NCBI GenBank assembly: GCA_021234155.1
Contig: JAJEKV010000554.1
Coordinates: 1-64,000, forward strand
Reading direction: 5' to 3'
Length of the DNA: 64,000 bases
DNA from: Isoetes taiwanensis
Taxonomy: Eukaryota; Streptophyta; Lycopodiopsida; Isoetales; Isoetaceae
Shown: piece after piece, positions 1 through 12,839 of the stretch
Layout: each line of letters starts with the position of its first letter
How positions within the stretch are numbered: the stretch's first letter is position 1
Made by a program: the position numbers and the translations under genes
The notes under the pieces: generated by a model
What the model was told of the DNA's origin: nothing
The model's database searches: none
What the model saw: the letters and a program-made list of their open reading frames with translations, nothing else

Positions 1-3000
1 AATCATAGAGATAAAAAGCCATCGTGCCAAGAATTATGAATTTGACCTTGTGATAGTATGTGGTCTTTGCTTGTATGATACTTTTACTCAAATAATTTTA
101 TTGCAAGGTATTGCATGGCTTTAGCAACCTATAGGAATTTGTGTTGCTATGTGAAAGTAACAATAGTTGTAGTTGAAATTGTGAATGGCATTCTTTAGTT
201 TGGAGGGAGGTAGCAGCATTTAACACTACTTCAAATTTTATTTTGATTCGATTGTGGACAAATTGAATATGGCAAAGTAGAAATGGATTTCCCTTGTGTC
301 TCATTTGCAAAGTTTGAAAGGGGATTGGCATATGAATGAAAAAAAAAAAAAAAAAAAAAGATCCTAGAATTTGGCTTAGTTATTTTTTGTGTAGCAAGAT
401 ATATCTACTATACCCAACGACACAATCATATTTTTTCAAGATTGGGGTTGCTCTTTACGATCTCTCTCTAATGTTTGAGCTATACAATGAGGCTTATTTT
501 ACTTTGAAATGCAATAATACATCTTTGGGGACATTAGAAGATGATTTCCGTTGTATTGAATTACCATGCAGGATGAGTACATGATGTAGGGGAAATTGAC
601 TTGGAAGGTGAAGCAATAATGAGCTAGTTGACGATAATGCTTGTTTGCATTCCAAAAGCATCCCACATACCTTAATGTTAGCGTGATAATGCAAAGATTT
701 ATACATTTTAATCTTATAGCAGTTAACATGCGGGTTGTGTCAACGCTAGTATAGATGCAATGTAGCAATGTTAATATTGGATTTACGACCTGAACAAATT
801 TTCGCTTCCTATGGTTGAGAAAAGGTCAAATGGTACAATATTGGCAAATCATGGCCCATTAAGCAAAATAACCAAGATATGCAATGTGGCACAACGATTT
901 TACATGCGAAATTGGAGTAATATAGCCAAAATTGTCTTACCAATAAGAGTGTCGATGTTGTCCAATGGTGTAGGATGTTAATAAGGATGTTGTACAATCG
1001 TGTAGGATGTTAATAAGGCATTTAATAGTAGGCAATAATAAAGACAACCCCATGCACATGAGAGCTTGCTTTGACAACAATTGTTTCTCATTGCAAAACA
1101 CATAACCTTGCATTCAAGGATGCAATCATACGCAAATCATGACCTATATCATAAATGTGTAATATGGTGCTTACCAGCTTTAAGATAAATACCCATTAAT
1201 AGACTGCTCAGATCAGATAATATCCATCCAAGGCTCTTATATCCAAGCCTTATAAGAGCCTGCTTTATACATGTTGGATAAATTTCAAAGCGTAAACATA
1301 ACAAACAAAATAGAGTGCGCTGCAAGATTTTCTACTGTGTGAACAATAAAATGAGAAAACTAAATTCATTGATGTGGCATAAGTTTGCGTTAAATCAGTA
1401 CATATGCCCAAAATGGTCATATACGTGCATCCTGTAGGTAGACAATGTATAACCTTTCAACAAAGGAATGATCAATAACTATGGAAAGTTGGCCACATCA
1501 TTCTAGATTGTTGAAAAAGAAAGCTTGACAATTTGCTTTAGACCCTCATCTTGACAATAGTGTGAAACCACATTCACGAAACCGTTGTTCATGTATGCAT
1601 GTTACCGCTTCTTTCAGATCTAAATCAAGTTGTAAACTTAAAAGTGTGCAAATCAACATAACACTTTGTAGAATGCATTGATACCGATTTGGGAACCGCT
1701 TTTAGAAAGAATGCCCCAAGGTTTTCCACCGCATAATTATAGTCATAAGGAACTTCAATTATAGTCTTAAACAGTAAAACCTCCAAATATTGCTTACCAA
1801 AGAATAGGACAAATCAAATATCCTTTAGCAAGATTTAATGTCTAGCCATCATGCCTACAAAAAGATTTGACATATGATACCAATTTGACATATGCCGAGT
1901 GTGATACAAAGTTGATCGTTATCCTTTGATACGTTGATCGTTATCCTTTGCTTCTTTGTTCAAAGTTGGCCACTCATTATCACGATAAGACTTCATAAAT
2001 TGCGCTTAAAGCCATAAGCCGTTACCAAGTGATTCAAGCTTGATAACCTGGCTAGAATGGGTATGCAAACCTTGTGATATTACCATAATTGCTCATTGAA
2101 GCAATCCAAAACGCCCCGTAATAACTATGACTATTCCCCGAAGTTCATTCGACAAACTACCATCTCTCGACGATTAGTAAGACCGCATGTCTGTGGTCGA
2201 AATTATAAGACAGCTTTAGCCTCCTTAGTGCATGAACTAATGCAAGTGGAAGGTCGATACCATTTCAAAGGTGCTTCAAATGGGTTCAATTTCTCCAGAA
2301 AATCCTTTTAGTTCTATAGTTCGAAAAAATTTGTGGATGAAATCCGCTATTCAGATGTTCATCTCAGACGGCCATCCATCTTCATTGTACAATCGATTTG
2401 ACCTAAGACAAACACTTCTAAGCAGAGAAACAATGTCGAACCCGAACAATGCTATAACTTCATGTTGGCACGTATCATGGGCCCGGAGAAACCTCATTAA
2501 ACTCTAATGACAATTGCACAAACGAATTTCCCTCCCTATATGCACCTAATAAGAACTTGCTTAAATGCTCCAAATCCGCTCTTAAGCATTTTGAGGTTTC
2601 CAAAGAAACCGACCGCACTGGGATGTCGCTTGAAGGGATAAATAAATTGTGGCACAAATGCTTTCGTGTGCCACCTTCTCAAGTATTATTATGTCCATTG
2701 CTATAGCATAAAATTCTGCAAAGTTGCCTTTCAATATGTTTGCAAGAAGAACCACAATTTGAGCAGATTGCATAGTCCATGTCGATCACCAAACTTCTTA
2801 TTGGCACTTGCAAAGCAGAAAGCAATCGAGGCTGAATTTCTTTAAGTGGTCTGTAAAAGATGTCAATAATAATATTTCCAAATTTCTACCGCACTGCCGT
2901 GAGAAGCATGAAGAAAGACTAGAAAAAAGCAAGAAGCCAATGCCAAAGAACTGTGTGAGCGCTGTGGAATACTCAAGGCCACATCTTGTGCTAGAATTTC

Positions 3001-5530
3001 CATATCATCTAAGAACTTCCTTAGATTCAATGAGAAGCGTAAACCGGTTGCCCAAAGACCTTTGAATTGGAACAAACCGCCTCAGAATTGGCGCATCGTA
3101 TTGATAAATCTTAAAAATCGTATGGGAACCCATATTGATATGCCTTATTCATTCAATAAGATCTGTATGGATGTACAAATAGCTAGAATTATCTACACAA
3201 CTCAAGCATCGATGCATTCACATGTATAAAGAACATGTACAAATAGCCAAGATTATCTACACAACTCAAGCATCAGATGCATTCACATGTATAAAGAACT
3301 TCCCTTGCATTCACATGTATTAAATATAAGCTATAAGAATGAAAATGAAATGAACTGAATGCTTACTTGTGTAGTACAATGACCCAAGAGGCTACTGCAA
3401 GATTTTTGGCCTTGCATTTTCTCTGTGCATCCTCTCTGCACAAAAAAGAAGGCTACATGCAAAATACAGCTTCTTCCGGAAGCCTTTGTAGATCCACAAT
3501 AATTTCCATCCACAAATTTGAAGGATGCCGTGAAAGGGGAGTCGATTTAGGGAAAAAACAGTTATTATGGAGCTAAAATTTCAAAGGACTTTTGGTACAA
3601 ATCTCACACCTATCTTCCAATCTCCTGGTGCAAGAATTGAGTCATAGGTTCGGCTTTGATTTCCCACTTCCTTATCATGTTACCCTGGAACAGAACAGAA
3701 GAAATTGATATCAGTAAAACCTAAAACCTAAATGTTAGCCATTGTAGATGACCTTTAGCTTGAAGTTTGGTGGAAGTATGTGCAAAACATAGGCTACATC
3801 GCCAAAACCTACAACAAAGAAAACAAATTAGATTTATACACATAATAGAGACGATACCAAAACTTTAGCAAAGTGATGGTGCAAGAATCGTTTACCTTTT
3901 AGGTATAATAAGGAAAAAATATTCCAAAACTTCCAATGACAGAGATACCAAATTTAAGTGTTCCCACCATATTATCGTGATGGCCTCTCCTTATATAAAA
4001 TTTATTTTTGGATTCTAATAGCTTGCTCATGCCATAGCAAAATGCACCTGCAACCACAAAATCCAAGAGGGCTTATCCGAGAAGCACATACATCTACTAT
4101 ACTGCTGCCAAAATCCCTGTCTGAAACCCTAAAAACGAACAACCTAAATCTATTGTGAAGCTTTGTCAGAAATGATTTTCACTGAGACCGATATGAAATC
4201 AAAACACAAATAATGCATCAATGATGGCATAGTTTCGAGCCCAATCGCTGTCGGGCACCTAAAACCGAGAATAAGAATGCAGGTCTGATGCAAACAACAG
4301 AAAATGTGGGCGGTGCACAGATCATACCAAAGAACTTCCAGAAATCCAACGCCTTTAAATGATCCGGACTAAATTTGAGAGAGGGTAAAAATGATCAGAC
4401 AAAAGATGGTATGATGGTATGAGCTTGCATGGCGGAAAACCTTAGCCTACAATCGTGGCATGCATGCGTTGTAATCGGATAAGGAGAGATGAGGAAAAAC
4501 CAAAAATCATAATGAAAGGAATTTCTCCCCGATTTTGGGAATACCGGAATTTATTCCCGGCAACCAAAAAAGCCCAAAACCTTAGAAAAATAATTTAAAA
4601 AAAATTCCCAAAACATTTCTGACCACACCGGAAAAACCAAATTTAAAAGATAGATATAAAAATTTCAAAAACATACCTTATATTGAGATATTATATAGGT
4701 ACCCAAAGGTACAAAGTCTCGGCTACCTTTTAGGTACTTTTTTGGTCACTAAATAATACTTTTAAGGGACACCCTAACATGCTTTTACCCTTTGGTTAAC
4801 CCACACAAAAACTTCTCCAAAGTACGTGGATGTCGTGAAGAAAAGGACACTTCAATCCGGTTTTGGACATGCCCCAGTCGGGTTTTAAGTCTTTAATCCT
4901 CTTTCTTGCAAGCTTGATAGAAGCTTAGCTTATGTGCATCCTGGATAAGTTTAGTAATCCTATTTGCATTCCATGTAAGGGATGTATCCGATATATACAT
5001 TGTAGTACATCCAACTACAATAATTATATTTTTACACTTGGAGGTCTTGAATGGGCTATGTTTAGGGGAAAAGTACTTGGATGTACTTCCAGTTACATCC
5101 AATGTGGCATAAGGCGTAAAATGTGTTGAAAGTCGTTTTGTGTTATTATAGTCTTGCTTTTTGTAGTTCCCAAGTACATTTATAGTACATTTTAAGCCTT
5201 TCTGATCTCGGGGATAGTCTTTAAAGATAGGGTGATACATAAAAGTATTTAAATGTACTTCCTTCCATAAGAAAAGTATGAAATACATACATACATGTAA
5301 TACAGTGATACGTGACCTGGTTACATATTGAGTTTTTATGTACATCCGAACTCTTTGAGTACATTATTTATACATTTGTACATATCATGTACAGGGTATG
5401 ATGATGGTGTGGTATAGTAGTTGAATGTATATCAAATCATGATCCGAAAGTGCCATAGAACTAATGCAATGTGCGCAACATCTTTGAATTGTAAGTAGTT
5501 CTAATTTATATCTTACTTATACATGCCATT
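1..5530. other. AT-rich stretch with no recognised gene
   Basis: I see no convincing protein family on either strand here. Open frames are short (under 151 codons) and show no recognisable motif. Some minus-strand stretches between about 2,500 and 3,080 read like protein for 40-60 residues, but I cannot assign them. The region holds small direct repeats: an 18-base repeat near 970 and 1,000, a GTTGATCGTTATCCTTTG pair at about 1,913-1,950, and the 64-base pair annotated separately. There is an A tract at 339-359. From about 4,930 to 5,420 the sequence is full of TACAT/GTACA words, as is 10,900-11,340. Confidence 0.5.
3172..3323. repeat. Two 64-base tandem copies plus a partial third
   Basis: Copies at 3,172-3,235 and 3,236-3,299 start with TGTACAAATAGC and end with CATGTATAAAGAAC. 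They differ at only a few positions. A piece of the end of the unit (TTGCATTCACATGTATTA) follows at 3,306-3,323. This is a local tandem duplication with no visible coding role. Confidence 0.85.
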
Positions 5531-5539
5531 TTTTCCTTG

Positions 5540-7380
5540 CAGAGTGAATTGTATGAGATGTTCAAAGATGAACATCCCCGAAGTGAAGATTAGCATCAAG
5601 AAAGTTCGAGGCGCTTAAGCCTCACGTAGGTGTGAGAAGGTTGAAAAGAGAGGAACACATGTTGCCGCGCGGAAGCATGAACAAGCTGATCTATACAGAA
5701 AGCTTTTAGCGCCCGAGGAGCAAATTTCATGCCAACCGCATTGTTCTTGTGGTGTTTGTGCAGCCGGATGAGAACAATGGCTTCCGCCAAGCTCCTTCTA
5801 AAAATATTTCAAAATGTTGGTGCTATGTGGAGAGCTACGGCCTCCGTGGATAAGGAAGGCGAAGAGTGGCATAGTTTGACCAGGTGAAGGAGAGTGCCTT
5901 TAATCGCGGGGTAATCGAAAATATTCAAATCTGGCCCTAAGGAGAAAGAGTCGCAGTAATGAGAACATTGAATGGCAAGTTTACAAGCACGTGAAACTAA
6001 CCTTCCAAAGTCGGCACTTCAAGGAGGTTGAAGCTTGTTCGAAAAGCGGACCCGTGTACATTGCTTGACAAGATGTTTCAACACCTTACAAAGTTCACTA
6101 TTCACAACTTTTCAGCAAGTTGGCGAGCAAACAATTCAGGAAATCAGTGCAAAATTTGAGGGATGATTTCTTTTTGTCAAGAATGGACTTTCAAGAGAAC
6201 TACACTTTGCAGCCATTCGTGGAAGTTCACCGAAAGACATTGGAACAATGACCGATAACTATTCGTGCATATAACCATGATGAAAGTCAATGGCGAAGCT
6301 GAAAAACCTGTTCATTTGTATGTTTCCGATGTTATGAAGCATGATGCTTTCTTTGTTCAGTCAGACTCAAGAAGCACCATATTTGGATGATGCAAAGGTT
6401 TTGGCCACATCAAATACCATGTCATGTGGTCCGATGGGGTGTGCTTTCTATTTAAGTGTTCTCGAGCCTTTTATTTGAATGTGGCCCAATATTATAACAG
6501 GTATAAAATTAGGATGCAAGTTGGAATTATTTTGGCTCGAGGCCATGGAAAAGGAGAACATGATGGCAAAAGGCCGCTTTGGAGAAAAGGTTCCAGCGTG
6601 ACGAGCAAAGGAAAGAGAATGGTGTTCGATTTTGGGTGCCTAACTCGCTTGCACTTTTTTGAGACAAAAGAAGTGCAAAATGGACAGAGTCATATGGAGG
6701 TGATGGCGTAAGACATTAACAGGGGACCCCGCGTCAGATTGTGAGACATTGCCCGGTACTCTAGCTATACATTGTGTGTCTGCTATTAATCCAAATTGAC
6801 CCAACACTTGTCATGTATAGATCCCCGCATGTTTTTGCAATGGTTGCTTGAATTTTCAGATGGGGAGAATGTGAGAATCTCGAAAGCATTGTGGTGCATG
6901 GAAGCCGCATAAAACCGGAGCCTAGTTCGCCCAGTCGCATTTAACAAGAAGAGCTAGTTGGTTTTTATGCAACCGATGAGCAAGAACTATCCGATGTACT
7001 CCAAATTGGAGACATATTTGCATCTTTTGCTGCCCTGTGGAATCATGAAAATGTTCCATACTTCTCATCCTCCTATGCGTGAAGGAGATGCATATTCTTC
7101 GTGAAGATGTGATTGACTCCACTATGGAAATAGAATGCTGGCTGGTGACAGGTTATAGCTGGTCATTACTATCAACCGCTACAAGGCACAAAGCACAAGT
7201 ACAAGTTGCTGGATGACAAAATAGTATTGGTACCAACCGAATGCAGAATTGAGCAAAGTTCAATGCATGCAGGTCAAGCATAAGTTGAAGGGGGCACGTA
7301 CAGCATATATGATCACACGAGAGGTGCATGACATGCTTATATCAAGCCTACCTGAGATTGTTGAGTGCACATGACTAAGT
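5540..7380 (+). pseudogene. Decayed transposase-like gene
   Basis: Broken plus-strand coding region. Pieces in several frames resemble a widespread, poorly characterised eukaryotic transposase-like family. Landmarks in order are FLSRMDFQENYT followed one frame away by HWNND (about 6,165-6,255), PVHLYVSDVMKHDAFFVQ (6,307-6,360), and a stretch through FGHIKYHVMWSDGV that ends at ARGHGKGEHDG (about 6,400-6,570). In intact relatives as I remember them, the order is an N-E-N-Y motif, an HWN motif, an SDDxxHD motif, a DG motif and an S/GHGK..DG motif. I therefore infer a DDE-like RNase H fold, but the family name is not certain. A later piece reading GHYYQPLQGTKHKYKLLDD (about 7,157-7,215) could belong to the C-terminus. 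Stops and frameshifts are frequent, so the gene cannot be expressed as read. It points toward the minus-strand genes at 8.1-12.6 kb and may belong to the same element. Confidence 0.5.
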
Positions 7381-7420
7381 TCTGTACAAAGGAACTTTCA
7401 TATTTGCCATCATCTTCTCG

Positions 7421-7848
7421 TTATGTTGAGAAAACTAGTCGATTGTCATTAAGTTTTTTGTTATTTACTTATTTTTAATAAAGTGCATTTTGATACTTAA
7501 TTTTGACCAAGCAAAAATGTATATCATAAAGTACAAAATGTTTATCAATTGTTGCATGAAGAAGTTAAACTTGTTATGTTGAGAAAACTAGTAAGCAAAA
7601 TCACACAATATATCATAAAGTACAAAATGTTTATCAATTGTTGCATGAAGAAGTTAAACTAGTCTCAGGTTATGTTGAGAAAACTAGTCGATTGCTGCAA
7701 GTTTTTTCTTATTTACTTATTTTTTAATCCAAGTGCATTTTGATACTTAAATTTCAAAGATCACACAATATCTTCCGCTTCCAAGCACAATGTATATCGA
7801 AAGTACAAAATGTTCATCAATTGTTGCATGAAGAAGTTAAACTAGTCC
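7421..7848. repeat. Three tandem copies of a roughly 97-179 bp unit
   Basis: Units begin at 7,421, 7,574 and 7,670 with TTATGTTGAGAAAACTAGT and end with TTGTTGCATGAAGAAGTTAAAC. The middle copy lacks the internal part that carries TTATTTACTTATTTTTAAT and GTGCATTTTGATACTTAA. The array directly follows the transposase-like relic and precedes the converging minus-strand genes, so it sits in the 3'-3' gap between the two coding directions. Confidence 0.85.
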
Positions 7849-8119
7849 GTGAACTTGTTCTGCTATAATGGATATCAATAGCTTTTCTTTTGATTCATGA
7901 AACAAAGAAGAAAGTGGAACATGTATGGAGACAAAACTCTTGTATTACATATCACAAGATATACAACCTGGTCATATCATATATGATGCCAATATATACA
8001 AGTCCGTTGTTCATGTTTTATATTAACATTAATTTACATTCAAAATCTGGTCACATACCGATGTGAAGCCAAGACATACTATTCGGGCCGCTTTTAATAT
8101 GTTACTTTCTTAAAATTTT

Positions 8120-8785
8120 GTCCATAGCCCGACATGCCATCTCTATCCTTGTAGCCCTCCGAAAGCATTTGCCTCCAAACAGTTGTTGTTAGTACATCGG
8201 ATGGATTATGTAAAGGATTCTCGCTTCACATACCGCTGTGTCCGGTGCTATCAACAAACCCTCTAGCCATGGTTTCGTATGTCAAGAGACCCGTGGTCTT
8301 CAACATCACTTTCCCCGCCATGAAGGTGGGCATATGCAATTTTCGTTGGGATTGAAGAGCATCTTGTTCTGAGTCGCCTACTATTAGTGTGTTGTGTTAT
8401 TCCCGCCTCCGATACTTCTCAGATATAAACTCAATTGGCTTCGTGATACAAAGGTTTATCTTCACTTGCCGCAATCCGAAAGGCAGCTCCAAACAGTTGG
8501 TTTCCATCAAAGGTGAACCTTAAGTCCCTTATTCAAGGCCATTGTCAAGATTTTATCCACTACTCTTGATAGGTTCCATGGAGCTATTGATGACCATATT
8601 CCTACTTCAAAGTGTTCAAATACAAATTCCGTGAATTCGCCTAGGTGGGGCCTTAAAACAACACTTTCTTGCCTATTATGTCATAATTTCCAACCAGTCG
8701 ATCATCCGATACCAAAGTCCTATGTATTTGTTTTGCCAAAACATTATTGATATCAAACACTATCAACCTTTTCTCAGACACCCGA
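8120..8785 (-). pseudogene. FCP1/NIF-type HAD phosphatase-like domain (broken)
   Basis: On the minus strand from 8,785 downward, one frame reads EKRLIVFDINNVLAKQ. This is the strand-1 motif of FCP1/SCP (NLI-interacting-factor) HAD phosphatases. After a frameshift comes RPHLGEFTEFVFEHFEVGI followed by WSSIAPWNLSRVVDKIL, the usual FCP1-homology segment with F.VGIWSS. Further on are DKPLYHEAN (relatives have KPL..K.L) and TLIVGDSEQDALQSQRK, matching the 'LLVDDSPYKAL' motif. The catalytic DxDxT is DINNV here, so the second Asp is Asn. That is also seen in plant FCP1-domain proteins with DINGVL. Several frameshifts and at least two stops break it. It lies about 160 bases downstream of the ULP1-like region on the same strand, so the two could once have formed one transcript or one protein; I cannot show that. 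Confidence 0.65.
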
Positions 8786-8949
8786 TATGAAAGAACATGC
8801 AATTTATCAATAAAGTATGGTGGAGTTGAATAAAAAAGAGATTGTATTCAAATTCAATGAAAAAATGTGTATTTTATAATCAAATAGTGTTTAGCATTGA
8901 CAATAGGGAGAGGGGTCGCTTTTAGCAACATTTATTAGTACCGTGTGGT

Positions 8950-11900
8950 CTAATAGGTTCTAAAAGCGATTTGAATGTGGTCTAACTCCCCAAGTAGTGC
9001 TCTGGTGAGAACATCACGACGATCGATGCATACTTTGTCAAGAACCGCCGGGTAATCACAGAATGTGACAACAATACTTACATAATAAGTATTAAAACCA
9101 TTTGTTTGCAAGACAAAAAGAAGTGAGACACTCACATTGGTAGTTTTACCACACACCCATCGCGGTCTACAAACTCGTGATATAAGCCGCAACATAGAGG
9201 CCACATGAATCCCCATCTTTCTCGCCGTGGACACTTATGAATCTTCACAACCGGTGAAGGATTTTGTCCATGCTCAAAAAGTGGGACACTCGACACAACC
9301 ACAAGGCTATAGTGAGGATATGGAGCCCGCAAAAGACCGTGATCTATTTTGTAGCAAATGAATGAAAGAAGTCGCTAACATGGTATCCAATCTACTCAAT
9401 ATTAATAAAAGGAGATGTGAAATACAAAATACCCTTTAAGTGCAAGCATGTCAACGCCAATGTCCCCTGCAGAATTGAAGATCCGAATGTTGATGGTGTT
9501 CTTACTCTTAGTAAGTGCCATGTTGAAGATGGCCAAAGTGTGATGTTCAAGAATCCCCTACATAGCATTGGAATCATGATCCATCCGTGACTTCGCCCAA
9601 TTTATCCCCAGAAGAGCTACCTTTACAATATCTCTTCCACGCCGAGGTCGCCATAGATTTATCTTTTCGCTTTGCCTTGGCCCATGCCGCAAATTCCATG
9701 AAGTCGTCCCTGGGAAGAACCAGACGCCGGCCTTCTTATCATCCGGAACACGAGCCGCAGTACCTATAACAAGTTGAAAAAGGATACAATTACTAACTTG
9801 ACTTACACATACAAATGAACAAGTTCAAAGTCCAGTACCTTGCATACATATCCACATGCCGGTTGGAAAATTTCCCCACATCCATGTCCAGCACATCTTG
9901 TTCAAATAAATAACACTCCATTTCAGGCAAAGATCCTGGGAAAATCCTTGCCTTCTTGAGCTTCATCATTCGGTTCAGCAAGGCATCGTATGGCCTGTAT
10001 TCAGAACTGCAGTCTGGGTTCAATGACCACTACATTTACACAAATCATCTACATTCGTCTACTACTATCCATATTATTTTAAAGTTTTTAACTTGGATAC
10101 TAGATGTAGAAAAAAATGTAAGAAATGTAGATCAAGTTACCCAGAGATCATTCTTCGGGCTCGCCTGACATCGCTTTCTGAGTCAAGATCCATTTCCTTC
10201 CCTACTTTTTTGTTTCCTCACTCGATTCTTATTAGGTCCGTAATCCCTCGTCGCAACCTCTTTCGATTTCTCATTGTCAGGAATTTCAGCGTCCTTTGCT
10301 ATGTCAGAAGCAAGTTTTGACACAAACTTAAAAGTATAGGGCTCTACATCTTGATGCTCGGAATATTCCTCTTCATTAGGACCTGTAAACATAGGATGTC
10401 ATGGATTTCTCAGCTGCTGTACACTAAAATAAAATGCTTTCTTACCGCTTTCTACCGCTTCAATTATCTTCTTCGTGGGTTTTTTAGGCGGAGTTCTTTC
10501 TTTTGAGTCACATCTTCGGGCCGCCGCTTTACTTTTGAAGATGTGGCCTTAGCCCGCCTCCCTCAATCTCTCGAAGTTCCCCGCCATAACTGAATGTCAC
10601 CATGCGCACTGGTGCCACCTCCTCAACCTCAGACACCCTAGAATAGTGATTTTGCTTTTTTCCTTCAATCAACGCTTTTCCTCGGCTACATCTTGCACCT
10701 CAATTTTCTTTGGAACCTCCAAAACCGTGGAAAACCGAACCAAGAATAAGAAATTGCTTCCTCCGACACAATGCAAATCGAATTTGAAAACAAGCGCACT
10801 GGACTGTGGTGTAATTTCGCGCCAAGTAGTTTTTGGCACTTTGAAGCTCAAAATAAATCACATAACAAATGATATCGGGCCTCAAACTAATCGCTTCTAA
10901 CCGTTTCGGTACATATCAATAGTTTGACATATTACTAGAACTGATCTACATTGAAGTACTTTGAGTACATACATATGTAAATGCCTATTTATCCAGATGG
11001 AATGTACATGTAATGTACATGAATGTGCTCCAATGTATGCACATGTACACATCACACAAGACATAAAAATACCTCTAAATGTTCTGCCACAAAACTCAGT
11101 ACACAACTCCTAATTTTATGTATTTAAGTTCTACATTTAGGACCCTACACTGTGAATGTACAACATGTATGTAAGAAACACATATATGTATGACATGCAA
11201 GCCAAGGAACTATAAGTATAAAATAACCAGTACACTCCTACATGCTGTAGCAAAACCTTAAGTGCAAAGAATCTACATGTAAATGGATTCTACATGTAAA
11301 TGGATTCTACATTGCAAGAATCCCGGTGCAAAGAAATTGAACATAAATCATGAAATAATCGCTACCTCAAAGGTGTACACACCCAAGGTCTTTGAAATGT
11401 TATCGTCCCATTTGCATGCTCTTGGGCGTGATAGTCCAAGCGTAAATAGAATATGAGAAACGTAAGATATGAAATGAATGCTCGCGATGGAGCAACTAGG
11501 ATAGGTTCATTATTAGCAAAGCCATTATCGCGAAAACACACATCCATGCACGATATGAATTTTTCTTCAGCCGGAGAGATCACTAAGCTTGTTTTGGGCT
11601 GAAGGAGAATCGCCGCAGTAATGCATCATGTACTTATGCATATCATCAAGCCGCCCCGCAAAGACTCAAACCAACTTTGTGGGCCTCCTCAAGTTCTCCC
11701 GCAATCCTCTTTTCACATAACTCCTTCTCCCGAATGGCTTTTCTCCAATGGCTCCCAATTTCTTCAAGATTTCTTCCTTCCCCGCTTTCTATCTCTCATC
11801 AAAAGGTCTACCTCCCCGCCGCACAGCCTTGATGTCTCTTATTCGCTTTTAGCCGCCGAGAACACTATTGATGTCTTCTTTGTATCCAGGTAATAGGTCC

Positions 11901-12635
11901 TCTTCATGTGCATCCTTTCTTCCCGAAATCTTATTTATATTGTCACGCATCTCGTCATGGATTTTCAGTTTCTTCAACCTTGATGTGTCGCTAATTAACT
12001 CTCCATGACATCGGCCGAAATGAAGTTTCGCGAATTCAAGCTCTTCCTTAGGGTAAAATCCTTGCTGAAATTTAGGAACCTTTGATGTGGGATTTAGAGG
12101 TCCCAATTTCTTTCCAGAATAAAGCATTCTTTTTGCCTCCCTTTGCCAAATCTTTGGCCAAAACTTTAAAAGTATCCCAATCTACTTTTTACCACAATTG
12201 AAGGGCAAATGCACGAGCAAAGTACTCGTGTACATGGCGATTTGTGACCTCCCGCTACCAAAAACAATTTCATAATGTTTGTAGAAGTTCTCGCCCACTC
12301 GCTTCACGCTTAGATTCTTTGAACCCCCAGATGTCTTTGGGCCCCCACCGCCGGGCCCATTATCCGTTGTAACTGAAAAATTTCATCCGGTGATTGACAC
12401 ATCTTACATGCTTTGTTTTCCACAACAGCGGGTTCTTCACAAATAAGTCTTCTTTTTGGCCCGGGTTCCTCGTAAGTTTGAACCTTCTCTTTTTTTTTTC
12501 GGGCTTTTTGCTAGAATCGACTATTTTCAAATTTTTGTTTAACTGGTGACTTCCTGAGGCAAAGGGCCCATTGCTTGATTTGGGCAAGGATTTCGAGGAA
12601 GAAGAATAGTTACAATGAATTACTTCGCTGATCAC
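8950..12635 (-). pseudogene. Long ORF relic ending in a ULP1-type (C48) cysteine protease domain
   Basis: Minus-strand coding pieces run from about 12,635 to 8,950 with many frame breaks. The N-terminal part (12,360-12,635) is Lys/Ser-rich (SSSSKSLPKSSNG, KPEKKKRRFK). The next pieces (11,849-12,300) read GGHKSPCTRVL and KFQQGFYPKEELEFAKLHFG and are of unknown function. The protease core starts near 10,020 with PDCSSEYRPYDALLNRMMK. It continues with HHTLAIFNMALTKSKNTI and FNSAGD at about 9,450-9,545, equivalent to the HW...D segment of Ulp1. It closes with KDGDSCGLYVAAYITSL at about 9,165-9,225, the Cys-loop with the nucleophilic Cys present. The Trp after the catalytic His appears as His. ULP1/SENP proteases cleave SUMO, and plant DNA transposons often carry such domains, so I infer a mobile-element gene rather than a cellular SUMO protease. 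TACAT-rich sequence at 10,900-11,340 looks like an intron or insertion. Confidence 0.7.
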
Positions 12636-12839
12636 TCACAAACACAAAAAATTGAACGGCGGCAAAATTTTTTTCCTAAACAGAAACACTTCGCAATCTC
12701 CTCCAAAAATTGCAATGAAGGTCCGCTCTGGTTGCCGCCGCCACTCATAATTTTGAATTGCCGACGTGGCTACTCCTAATCATTACATATCCCAACTAAC
12801 TAAAATTCAAAATAACAAAAACGGAAAGCCTACATGCCC

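Noticed and set aside
339-359. Poly(A) tail of a retroposed gene
   Set aside because: The A tract has no recognisable coding or SINE body on either side and no target duplication that I could see.
4740-4830. Second copy of the GAPDH exon end, because GACACCCTA..(T)CTTTTACCCT matches 12,876-12,900
   Set aside because: The similarity covers under 30 bases and the predicted peptide diverges at once; chance cannot be excluded.
4893-5345. 150-codon open frame on the minus strand
   Set aside because: It lies in a TACAT-rich AT tract, has biased composition and no recognisable motif. A chance frame is likelier.
7421-7848. CRISPR array
   Set aside because: Units are long, unevenly deleted and lack the regular short repeat-spacer pattern; the sequence is eukaryotic.
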